Part shown: in pieces, positions 35,986 to 46,326 of the stretch
Layout of the letters: the number at the start of each line of letters is the position of its first letter
Position numbering within the stretch: position 1 is the first letter of the stretch
Source: Ectobius pallidus
Taxonomy: Eukaryota > Arthropoda > Insecta > Blattodea > Ectobiidae
NCBI GenBank assembly: GCA_964059195.1
Contig: CAXKWD010000007.1
Span: 55,093,620-55,157,619, forward strand
Length of the DNA: 64,000 nucleotides
Direction of reading: 5' to 3'
The notes under the pieces: model-generated
What the model was told of the DNA's origin: nothing
The model's database searches: none
The model's input: the letters and a program-made list of their open reading frames with translations, nothing else
Position numbers and translations under genes: made by a program

Positions 35986-37139
35986 TGCTCTGTATAAGTG
36001 AACAATGAAATTTAAGAACATAATGATTGGAAATGTACATAGACATACCTGGTGATACATACAATAAGCATGATATTTTGCAGCATCTGTGGTTGGTGAC
36101 AAACGGGCGAGGTTGACTTTGGCTGTCAGGTCGTTGAGGGTGGTGTCAGTCACTCCTTCATAAAATGCGACGAGGTGCTTCTCCCCAACTGCAGCTATTT
36201 CATCGTGACTCACATCTGGGTGGAGGAAGACTTCTGCTTGCCTGAATAGTGCTGGGTTCTTGAGGAAGGTTTGACAAATTTGGTTTTCCCCTGCCTGAAA
36301 GGGGCCCGGGAGAGTAATCAGAGGTTCCGGTTTGGGACTCAAACCAATTAATAACACAAGCAGGTCCACATCTTCCACGATGATTACAACCTTCTCAAAA
36401 GAGTCAGCTTTGTTGATGGCAGCTCTAACAATGTCACTTCAACATCGTGCTGCTCAAATCCAGTTTTCAGTAGCTCTATCAGGCTATGCTTATTAGTGTC
36501 GTTCGATAGAGAAATTATCTTGCGTGATGTTGGTAGTTGAAGCTGATAGGACAATGTCATTGCAGTTGAGGGCGGAATATCGTCTAAGACGTTCGGCGGT
36601 TTTGGTACTTTTTTGAGAGGCGCCCTCCGGGTATCCATCGAAGACAATGGGTTACATCTGTCCCAAAATGGTTTTTCACAAAATGAATGTAGACGTCAAT
36701 GATGGTCTTCACTGATGCGTTTTGATGCCACACATATTTGTGGAGCAAGTAGCCACCATCGAGCACGATGTGGGTATTGGCGTCTCGGGAGATGTTGGTA
36801 GTGAGGGATGTGAAAAACGAATATAGAGCTGCCTTAGTTCCCTTCCTCACTCCAACTTCGTTGAAGAGATATATTGGGTAAGGGGGCAATTCATACTTGA
36901 AGTGGGCTTTCAACTCTGCGTCGGTTTTTTATGGTGATGCTAACTCGCTGAAATATTGTGAGAGGTGACTTGTATGGAATTATTGACGCTTGCCAACTTG
37001 CAACCAAGGTAACAACTTTGTCTTTACGTTTGAATCCAACTTTCCAAAATGTCTGGTTTTCTAAGTTAACCACTACTTCTGTTCCCAGGTCCTTGACAAT
37101 TTAACAATTGACTTCATAGCCTCCACCAATCCCACTGCT

Positions 37140-37351
37140 AATAGAAACTATTTTGTCAATAACGGGGAACTGATGTCGTGCAAGTGCAAGATGGGCTGCG
37201 CTGGGAGCTGCAGCTGCCGCAAAACTGGGTTGAAATGCAATGTGCCCACACCCCAGAATGACAGTTCTTTAAGTGAGGATGAAGACATCACCCCACTCTC
37301 GACTTCCCAGGTCTCATACCATCCCATACCAGGAACATCGCACGTGGTTTA
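37140..37351 (+). pseudogene. Second CXC-cluster fragment, opposite strand
   Basis: The plus strand encodes SCKCKMGCAGSCSCRKTGLKC followed by an acidic Ser/Glu/Asp tail to a stop at 37351. It has the same kind of cysteine cluster and tail as the minus-strand last exon at 34771-35106. It is a separate inverted copy fragment, with no nuclease part seen beside it. Confidence 0.7.
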
Positions 37352-37394
37352 AATATGCCTGTTGGTTTAAAAGTAAATACATTTTTATGAAATA

Positions 37395-39548
37395 CTAGCT
37401 TAAAAGGCCAGGCGTCGCCCGGGTTTTTATTTTGTAATTTGAAATTAACTTATGAAGGACTTTCGATTTGTAGGCCTACATAGAACTTGAAATGAGGAAA
37501 AACGACTTATCACACTATTTCCTCAGAAAACGCTAGATATAGCCACTACATGCTTGATTTCCTTTTGCCACATTTCTGGCGTCACCATCAATACTGCTCT
37601 GTCAAACCGTTTCCTATCATCGCATAATTTAAAAGTTTTGTTATTTCTGGCCACAAACCCTTTGATAAAACTCCATACCAGTTCAATTGGATTCAAATTG
37701 CTTTGATAAGGGGGCAACCTCAGTACTTGATGGCCCGCTTTATTTGCCATATCATCAACCACATATTTATTTTCATCTGTGTCCGCGAATTCCTGTGCTA
37801 AGATCACTAACTCTGCCTTAACACTTTTATCATTAAATGTTACATTCTTTTCTTGTAGGCATTCCACAATATCTTGTTTACGCCAAGAAGTATTTGGACG
37901 CCGATAGAGTTTCACACTGTGGTATGATGCATTGTCCATAACTATTAAACTGTTGGGTTCAAGTTTCGGCAAAACATTAGCAAACCAGTTATGGAATACC
38001 TCTCCATTCATGTCTTCGTGGTACTCACCTGTTTTCTTTGACTCAAAAATGAGCAAACCCCCAACTACGAAGCCTGTTTCACTACCTATATGCGTAACTA
38101 TTAGGCGTTTCCCCTTACCCATAGGATTTTTTAAACCTTGACTTAATCCTGCCCTAAAAGCTTTTTCCTTTGATTCAACAGTAGTGTCATGCCAAATTTT
38201 AGGGGTGGTGTGTCCTGCATTTACCCATGTCTCGCCTAAGTAATAAAACTTTCGACCCTCTGCTCGGTATTGCCGTACAGCTCTAAGATATCGTCTTCTC
38301 CAAAGTACAATATCATCACGATCTACTATAACATTAACCTCACTTCTTTTCACATATTTCATTCCAATGTCCAACAATAACTTATAAATTGTTGTTCTTT
38401 TAAAATTAGGTAGGTCGGAGTCCTCATTGACAGCACAAAGAAGTTTATCCACAGTTGGAGGTATGTTATCGAAAAAGAATTGATGAACTTTTGCTCGAAT
38501 AGCACTTTTCACAAAGTCATCAATGTTATCTAAAACACTATGCAGCTTTTCAGCCTTTCTTGGGGGAATTTTCACTACACCAGAGTCTCTGTATTCACTA
38601 CGCACTTTCCAGATACTTCTGGTACATATACCGGTGAATTCAGATGTCAATTTTACAACGTCCTCAATTGCAAGTGCTGGATATATATTTTTTAAACCCA
38701 TTAAACACATTCAATGTAATTTCCTTCTGTCCATTTCGCAAAGATTTACCTCTCTTATTTTTAATTATGCCACTTGGGCCTGGTTGAATTTCAGTCATTA
38801 TGTTTAATGCTTCTCACAGACTGGGTTATAAATTATAAACACCACGTTTCACTGTTCACTGAAATTTGTATGTTTACATTATTCACAACAATGACTCTCA
38901 AACTGGAGGGTTATATCACGAATATCACGTTTCGCAATACATTGAAACATTTGCAATAAGTTGATATTGTTATCTTAAAAGTTTTCGTCACATTTTATGA
39001 AAAAATATGTTATACTGGTATCATTGACTTACCCTACCAAATGATATAAATATATAATATACACCTTGTCCGCTGTTATGATTATTTTATGTTATAAAAA
39101 TAAAATCTAATACCGCACTATATTGTCTTGTAGCATGATGCGTGGTGGGATTCAAATCTCGTGCATTTGTTTACACGGACTTGCATTCTCAACATCAATG
39201 GATAATACACACTTTCGATTTGGTTTGGTTGCAGGACTCATACTTCTTTTGTTTTTGTTATGAAAACATGTGAAAGCGGAACTCTCAAACTGTGAATGTC
39301 ACACTTCAATTTTTTTAATCTTTCTTTTTATGTAAACAATTGACAGCAGAACTCTCTAACTTTGTCTAACTTTGCCTCATTTCATCACATTTCCGACTTT
39401 CCCCGTGGATTTTCCAAAAATTTTCTTTCATACAAACCTTCTCCAGACAATTACGATCACAACAAAACAAAAATCAGCCAAATCGGTCGAGCCGTTCTCA
39501 AGTGATGCGGCAACAACCCTGTTGTAAATTCATTTTTATTAATATAGA
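37395..39548 (-). mobile_element. Helitron carrying a transposase ORF (2154 bp)
   Basis: On the minus strand it starts TCTATATTAATAAAAATG after an A (39548). It ends with a GC-rich stem region, a spacer and CTAG followed by T (37395). Its 5' 360 bases and last 145 bases match the Helitron at 53089-54422. The middle (37541 to about 39180) does not, and holds a DDE transposase ORF. There is no Rep/helicase. The insert lacks TIRs at its 3' junction. The ORF stop codon lies in Helitron sequence, so capture or internal deletion is more likely than a clean transposon insertion. Confidence 0.8.
37523..38798 (-). pseudogene. Tc1/mariner-superfamily (DDE_3) transposase, altered
   Basis: A 395-codon frame (38710-37523) is open. 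The likely true start is an ATG at 38798, giving a further N-terminal part (KSLRNGQKEITLNVFNG) joined through one frameshift in an A-run near 38695. A helix-turn-helix region is followed by a DDE core: YYLGETWVNAGH (residue 159 Gly where relatives have Asp), LIVMDNASYHS (Asp 259) and LNPIELVW (Glu 343). The 83-residue gap between the last two marks a wide-spacing lineage of the IS630-Tc1-mariner superfamily. Loss of the first Asp should abolish catalysis. The last residues and stop are supplied by flanking Helitron DNA. Confidence 0.85.
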
Positions 39549-40172
39549 TTCTGCTTAAATATTTTTTTCTGGCAAAATCCATCTCCCATAGACACGCATA
39601 CACACAAATAATTTCTATACATAGTTATCCGCTAACTTGTTACCAAAGAAATTAAGGTGTTAGTGGAGGAAAAGATGTTATTCAACTTTCACCCAAAAAA
39701 GCATTTTTTCATATTTTCGGTTTTTGTCATTTATGACGAAACTATACGAGCTACAAGAACCAGCTATAGCTCAAATTAAATTGCCTACAACTTTTGTTCT
39801 CTTGACTTTTCTGTAGGACGTGTCATTTTGCCGGTATTCAATTCGAAACACGAAGAAAACTTAAGAGTCTAACTTATTGTAAAAAAAAAAAAGGACAATC
39901 TTTGAAAAGCCGTATCTCGGTAACTATATAACTTACAAAATGATTTTGATCTCATATTTTAGAAAATTTAATTTACTTTAAAAAAGATAAGGAAGATTCT
40001 TTCCAACAAACGCATAGTTTAGGAGATATTGTCGAAAAACCGAAAAGAAGTCCGAAAAACCTGTTTATTTCGACCGCCATTCAGCGAGCACAGGTTTCTT
40101 AGGGTTGCAAATCTGGATTTGTGATCCCAGTAATGGTCCGAAACTCCCCTCCAAAAATCATTAATACTCCAT
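39549..40172. repeat. Intergenic with a diverged interspersed repeat (39660-40040)
   Basis: TGCCTACAACTTTTGTTCT, a TAGGACG phrase and GTATCTCGGTAACTAT occur in the same order as in 31930-32350, more diverged. No gene is seen. Confidence 0.5.
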
Positions 40173-40175
40173 TTA

Positions 40176-40861
40176 GGGCCGGTATTATAATCATGGTTTA
40201 ACCTTCAGTTTTAGTTTAAACTTGAGTTTTTCAAATTTTTGCGTATTATAAACGATAACTACAAGTTAACCTTAAGTTTAACCTAACTGGACCTTTTCTA
40301 CCGTTTAACCTACAGTTTAAGACGTAATAATTATTTAATGAAAACGGCTATAAAAACACGATTATAAGACAGTATCAACAAATTCAATTTCGGATACAAC
40401 ATGCTATGAGAAGGTGAGACAAAACTTAAAGTAATTCTATTTGTTTACTTTCCGGAACGGAAAGAATATAGAAGATTGTATATTGAAACAAATACTAATA
40501 CAATATCATTTTTATGAGCAATGAACAGCTATTTATTTTAGCTGTGATTGAAATCAACTTACACTGAGCAAAACTGAGTTCAATTTTGATTTAACCGTTT
40601 CTTGAATAATAAAATTTCTAGCTTCAATTTCTCTACATACATACAAACAAACAAACAAACAAATACAAGCGAATTAGCAGATTTTATTGTTTTTCTTTTA
40701 TTTCCAAGGCCAATTCGTCTTCTTTTTTCAGCCAACAGGTCTACCAACACCATTGCACTACGGTTTAACTTAACCAGAACATTATAAAACGGCAGCTAGA
40801 GTTAAACTTTAGATTTGGTTTAACTTAATCTAAAGATCAACTTTGTTTGTAATACCGGGCC
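40176..40861. mobile_element. PIF/Harbinger-type MITE (686 bp)
   Basis: The ends are GGGCCGGTATTATAA and inverted TAATACCGGGCC, with TTA duplicates at 40173-40175 and 40862-40864. GGGCC ends and a 3-bp TWA duplication are typical of PIF/Harbinger. Subterminal GTTTAAC-like motifs lie in both arms. It contains no transposase. Confidence 0.88.
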
Positions 40862-41014
40862 TTAATGGAAGTTCCGATGTAACATTCGAATGGGCTATAC
40901 AGTCTTTCCCTCATTGTTACAATATGTGTTACATCGGGAACAGTGTAGTTTTGTGTTTTCCCTTCTTTTCTTGTGTTCATAAAAATGAAAACGAATTATT
41001 GTGACCATGCCACT

Positions 41015-41530
41015 CATACGCCGCGCGTTTGATATTGACCAATAACATTTAGCAATTCCTCAGACATAGACCAATCATGATCGTTTATCATATAATATCC
41101 TTCATCGGTTCGCAAGGATGCAATTTTATCTGATAAAACGTCAACTCGTTATTGGACACGTAAGGCATAAACGTGCGGTGATTAATATGTCACATGACGC
41201 CTCTAAGCAGAATGAAAACACCTTGTTTTATACAACATAACTTCTTTGGAAATTGAATATAACTGTCCGGTGCTTAAAAAAAATAGTTCGTGTGCTTTTA
41301 TAGCGTTTTGATAGAAGCAACTACCACGACGCCCTCCATCTTGTGATACGCACTATTGGTAGCACTGGGAACTCGGAATCGAATCGATTCGTGGACTGTT
41401 CATTCATCCAGTATGCTGTGACCTTACGGCTGACAGAATATTGACAACAAAGTAAGAAAATTATTTTTACTTACAGAATCCGTTACATTTTATTTATGGA
41501 ATAATCTTAATAAATCCTACCCGAGATTAC
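41015..41530 (-). repeat. Interspersed repeat, copy B (partner of 7205-7800)
   Basis: It is the inverted counterpart of 7205-7800 with several conserved blocks and small gaps. It is non-coding. Confidence 0.75.
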
Positions 41531-42123
41531 CTACGATAAACGAATAGAACCAAGACATTAAAGTTTCACAACACTTTCACAATAAAATTTAGATTTGAAC
41601 GGATCGTTCACAAAGTCCAGAAACAGGTGAGACTACGCGATATGAATATCCTTCCTGATATTAATCGGATGAACCCATATTCGGGGATCTTGTTTTATCT
41701 ATTTCTTCGGCGGATCCGGCCCAGTACTATAAATTTAAACGGCTCATTTACTATCTCCAAGACAAAGAGAAAACAATTTTATTCAGATCTCCTCCTTTCA
41801 TCTTGGGATACGACTGGACTGACGTTTGGTTCGAACTCATGGATTTAACTGGACGGGCTTAGCCTTTGACGTTCCCAGACGTGACTGGATTAACTTGTAG
41901 ACACTTCCTTGGTGTGAAACTAGCCTAATACTCATCAATGTACATACAACGAAGCGGGACTGCGCGACTTATGCCGTGTCATTTAGAACTATTCGTCTCA
42001 ATTTCTGGAATCTGAACTGAAAAAGTAAGCTAATGTTTTGCATGTGGCCTTGTTATGGAACATAGATTTTGTCTCCCAAACATCGTTTTGCATTAAAGAA
42101 GTTTCGTGAATATAAAAAACAAA
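41531..42123. other. Intergenic, no gene supported
   Basis: The frame at 41627-41848 shows no domain. Confidence 0.35.
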
Positions 42124-42394
42124 AATTCGCGGGTGCGCGGGCAAAGAGAGCTAAGTCCACTTTCTTGTTACTGAGAATTAGAGTGATTTAACACACTTTA
42201 CCCGCCCAACATCGCTTTAGAGATGGATAAACCCACGAGGCACACATCCATAACTACCGTAGGCCTACGTTTTTTAATATGACTTACTGGACTTAACACA
42301 AATGTATAGAACATTTTTATCTATAACTCTAAGGACCTATCTCAATTTTTGTGGATGGTGGACTTAACTCTCTTTGCCCGCGCACCCGCGAATT
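42124..42394. mobile_element. 271-bp MITE with about 37-bp TIRs
   Basis: The left arm AATTCGCGGGTGCGCGGGCA continues to AAGAGAGCTAAGTCCAC, and the right arm is its inverse with one mismatch. The target duplication is not clear. TIRs this similar suggest recent origin. The family is not assigned. Confidence 0.88.
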
Positions 42395-44207
42395 GTAGTC
42401 CCAGGTAACCTCTATTCTGCCCCATGGAATTTTATTTATACTTTAAAATACGATAGTTTTGCTGCCTGGGAAAGATCCAATCTATGCTTAAATTCCTGTC
42501 ACATTTCCATCAATACAGTCGTCAAGTCACCCCTCTACAGTAACCTTCGCGTAGAAGTGATTGTCGGCTAAAGAGGATCAGGCGTAAGATATAACTTACA
42601 GGCCTAAATAGAAGGCCTACAATGCAATATTTCGTAAAATTGATCCACATAATGGACGATCCGGATATTTGGCATTTGGATAATTGGAGTTCTACTGTAT
42701 AATATTTTAGGGGAAATGTGTTTCGTAGTTCATCAACGTTGACACTTAACTGTAATAACATCCTGTAAATACTGTAAAGACAAAGGACATAATCTCAACA
42801 GCATGAATTAAATACATCTGTTCCTACGTGCGAAATATCTTTCAAGAAACTATACTTATTAGTTATTACAGTATGCATCGCTACGAACTTTAACAATAGT
42901 TTAATAACGTTTTCAGTACCGGTACATCAATGAATAGATGCTTATTAACCACTGAGTTTCCACCCGGTCGACAATATTGTGTTTCGTTCTGAGAAAAAGC
43001 CACATAGATATGCTGTGAATGCCTTTTAACAGTATTTCTCAATGTAAAATGCTATTCAGATAATTCAATTTGGAACTCGGAACTCCCCTAGATAAATTCC
43101 TTCAGACTTCTTCACTCGCGAATTTTATGGGGGATTTCCAAGCCACTTGTGGCACTGGTTATAAGTTGTTATAATCTGACATAAAATAACTAAACTATAT
43201 ATGAAAGACGATCACATTTCAGCACAAAGACTAGGCCTATAGTAAACAAAATAGACTGAAGATGCACTATTTTTGTAATGCCTTCCTCAAGATTTCGATT
43301 TCGGTATTTGATCAAAAACACCCCAATTTGCCTTTCTAATGTGTTACCAAGTCGATGGCGGAATGTCCAAGTAAAACATAAGAACAGAAGGAAAGTGGAT
43401 GTTACGGTTAAATTGAACAGAGGATTATCGTGACTGCAGCACTGTACCTTACTACTATTCAGTTAAGATATCGTACAGAATTGCTTTGTTTAAGGGATGA
43501 CAGAAGTGTTGGTTTAGCCATTTTTGTTTAAAAATTCTATTTTTCTGTTTTAATGTAAAAAAAATCCAGCATACCCTACATTGAAATTTGAAACCTTAAT
43601 TTTGGTTCAGGTTAAGTGTATCAAATTTCAAGTTTATAGCACAAAAAGTTTTAAAACATCACTTTCAAGTTTCAACTCTTCGGTCATACTTTAATGAATG
43701 TATCGTAAGTATTAATTTAGTTAGGCTATCACTTATCAGTGTTAGGACTTCTCAAATAGGCCTACTTATCCAAACATCGCTGCTGATCACACAATTACAT
43801 CATTACAGAGAAGCTGCCATTATATCACAGATCAAACAGTTGAGAATCACCACAAGTTACGGTAGCGGTAATTACCTACTTAATACTAACCTATATCATA
43901 CTTACATTGTTACGTTCAACAGGTCTTAAAGTTCGGCATGATTTTTTTAAAAGATTTTAACACGACCCACCTGGTTCTGATTCTGAGCATTAGTTTGACT
44001 AGGAACTTGATTTTACTATGTAAAGTTTACTTCCACCTGCTAAAGTTTCAGTTTCAGTCTCGACCTGTCTCCCCCCCCCCCTCTCTCTGTATCATATGCT
44101 TTTTTCTATGTGGTTCTCAGTCAAGATGCTTCGAATTCAATTAGGTCCAGGTGAAATTACTCCGGTCAGGTTTTCATCTGGGGAATTAACTTAACATTTA
44201 TTTATTA
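42395..44207. other. Intergenic, no feature recognised
   Basis: No coding or repeat structure can be supported apart from short C/T runs near 44075. Confidence 0.35.
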
Positions 44208-45069
44208 CTAGCTTAAAAGACCCGGCGTCGCCCGGGTTTTTTATTTTGTAATTGGAAATTATCTTATGAAGGACTTTCGATTTTTAAATTATAGGTCATT
44301 ATATAGGTATATAGAATTTGAAATAGGAAGAACGATTTATCACACTCAAACTATTCCCTCAGAAAACGCTTGGGACAGTACAGCTTTTATGGCTCATAGA
44401 GGATGTAGAATCTTGCATCCCATCGCTTGTACACAGCAAGCCTGGTAGGGGTTCAAATAAGAATAATGAATTCCGGTAACATAAAAATTGTATTGTCTTT
44501 GCGGAATATTTTATTTCTCACTCTCATGTTACCATAAAACCGTTTTGGGGATGAAATTAAACAGAAATGCAATATCACTTTCATACTTATCTCTCCAAAA
44601 ACCTGCGATATAATAATATACGCATTACCATACCTGGTATTGTTTTCTCTATGTCCAGGGTAGAGAAAGTTATGTGACTGCATTATTTTCGTGGGTTTCA
44701 TTCTTTAATATTTATTTATAACATGGATTATATTGATAGTTCTCTAATTTGTCAAGTCTTGTTTCATTTATTTCCAAAGCCTTATGTGAAGACTGCCAAC
44801 AATACTGTTGTCAAATGAACTGTGATTTGGATTTGATAATTCTGTGAAAAAGGGGATTAAGTATTCTAAAAAACATATCATTTTTGGCATTTAAAATCAA
44901 AATTTTCCAAATGCCTTTCTACATATGAAACGAAGGTACTACCAAATTCCAAGTCTCTACCTGTTATAGTTTAGGCTCTACGTTGATTCCTGTCAGTCAG
45001 TCAGTCAGGATAAAGCCTTTTATATATATAATTTTTATATTATGTATAATTATGTATAATTTAGATATA

Positions 45070-45118
<49 letters not shown>
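44208..45118 (-). mobile_element. Non-autonomous Helitron
   Basis: The 3' end on the minus strand is a GC-rich stem, a TTTTAAG spacer and CTAG before T (44208). The 5' end is TCTATATATA... at 45118, where the TA run has expanded into a microsatellite. It matches the Helitrons at 32652-33762 (5' part) and 37395-39548 (3' part). There is no ORF of note. Confidence 0.8.
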
Positions 45119-45140
<22 letters not shown>

Positions 45141-45141
45141 T
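45071..45141. repeat. TA then GA compound microsatellite
   Basis: About 22 TA dinucleotides run into about 12 GA dinucleotides, at the 5' tip of the Helitron. Confidence 0.95.
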
Positions 45142-45174
45142 GTTAATTAAGTTCCGTTCAAAGGTCCGCCAACT

Positions 45175-45410
45175 CGTCCGCCGCCGTGGGTGAGTTGGTA
45201 TCGTGACTGCCAGCCACCTGGGCGGCCCGGGTTCGATTCCCGGCCGGGTCGGGGTTTTTTTTTTTAGTAGTGAAGTTTTTCCCGGGTTCAGGACTGGGTG
45301 TGTGTGTCCTTAGGTTTAAGTAGGTAGGGGACTGGAACACCCCGGTAACAAATCCGCTGAGAACATCCCCTTACGGGATCACCAGGGGTCGCTCGCGAAC
45401 CCGAAGAATA
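45175..45410 (+). repeat. tRNA-derived SINE copy
   Basis: TCCGCCGCCGTGGGTGAGTTGG holds the A box and GGGTTCGATTCCC a canonical B box. A T-run sits at 45252-45262 and the body is shared with the copy at 35327. The end reads GAACCCGAAGAATAAC. No clear TSD is seen. Confidence 0.88.
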
Positions 45411-45419
45411 ACTAACTTT

Positions 45420-45769
45420 AAAGGTGCGGTGCATGTCTATTTTGCCGTTATCTTTTCAGTTACCATATGGACGTTGATATCTGCAAAGATGCATGTGAGG
45501 AAGTGTTCCTAATTGAGCTATTCATCCATTCGATTTGGATGGAACTCACTATGCAAGGGTTTTCTGGACCAGAGAACTCGAATATGAGGTGATTTTTCCC
45601 TGGCGGTGCTTTTTAATCGTGAAATGCACTCTAAAGCCGGAATTTTAGCTGTTTCTTTATAATTATTAATAGTTTAGTTTATGAATGATTCGCGCGTGTT
45701 AATAAATGTTTTAATTATGTTACTCTTTATTTTTAATTTCTGAATTAATTATCGCGGGCACCCGCTAGT
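45420..45769 (+). mobile_element. 5'-truncated Helitron 3' part
   Basis: It ends ATCGCGGGCACCCGCTAG before T at 45769. Upstream blocks (GAACTCGAATATGAGGTGA and a GTTAATAAATG phrase) match the inverse of the Helitrons at 59008-60320. The left boundary abuts the SINE. Confidence 0.65.
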
Positions 45770-45876
45770 TCGCAATAAAGTGCCGAATATTCAAAATTAA
45801 GTGCGGGAAAATTCAATTTTTTTGCGCACGGATAATCACTAAAACCGGATAAGTCGATCACGGATAATAGGGAGCT

Positions 45877-45887
<11 letters not shown>

Positions 45888-45928
<41 letters not shown>
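45888..45928. repeat. TA microsatellite
   Basis: About 20 TA dinucleotides lie beside the GTGCCAGTATGG-family copy. Confidence 0.95.
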
Positions 45929-45929
<1 letters not shown>

Positions 45930-45934
<5 letters not shown>

Positions 45935-46326
45935 ACCATAACAATGCACTAAATTGGGCATTATTCCGGTACCGTCCAACCGATTTGGTCCAATATCAAC
46001 ATACGTCTTCCCATGGACATTATAAATAGGTATACCAAGTTTCATGAAAATCCGATAAAGCTTATTTGAGTTATGGCGCTTTTAAATAAAAACACTAAAT
46101 TGGGTTTGACGCCGGTACCGGTGAACCGATTTGGTTCAATATCAATAGGGTTCTTCCCATGGACATTATAAATGCGTATACCACGTTTCATGAAAATCCG
46201 ATAAAGCGTATTTGAGTTATGGTGCGTACAGACACATGGACGGATAGACAGACAGACAGTCAGACGGACGGACAGACATTTTTCCGTCCCCACACACAAT
46301 CTCATAAAGTACCATACTGGCACTTA
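45930..46326 (-). repeat. GTGCCAGTATGG-headed repeat, minus copy
   Basis: The minus strand starts TTAAGTGCCAGTATGGTAC at about 46326. A CTGTCCGTCC run and two subunits with ATTTTCATGAAAC and CCGGTACCGG follow. It stops at the TA microsatellite. Confidence 0.85.

Larger units (their letters stand above)
35107..36045 (-). other. Predicted intron of the CXC/nuclease pseudogene
   Basis: The donor reads CAG-GTATGT and the acceptor ends TTTTGAG. It joins the exons in phase 0, and homologous proteins run straight through this point. It holds a SINE and an interspersed repeat. It is predicted from sequence only. Confidence 0.65.
34771..37073 (-). pseudogene. PIN/FEN-like nuclease with CXC cysteine cluster
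   Basis: On the minus strand the order is as follows. The first piece is an N-terminal region with HFKYELPPYPIYLF and LLHKYVWHQ. Next is a VVFDGY-type element reached through a frameshift, then IIVEDVDLLVLLIGL near 36380, the acidic core seen in PIN/FEN-like nuclease folds. After it comes a C-terminal part ending KYHAYCMYHQ. An intron (36045-35107, GTATGT donor, TTGAG acceptor) is followed by a last exon with CTKDCAATKCGYRKASLKC, a CXC-type cluster, and an acidic tail with a basic end. This domain pair recurs in multicopy arthropod genes that look transposon-borne; that is my recollection, not a search. At least three frameshifts near 36640, 36490 and 36430 make it a pseudogene. Confidence 0.75.
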
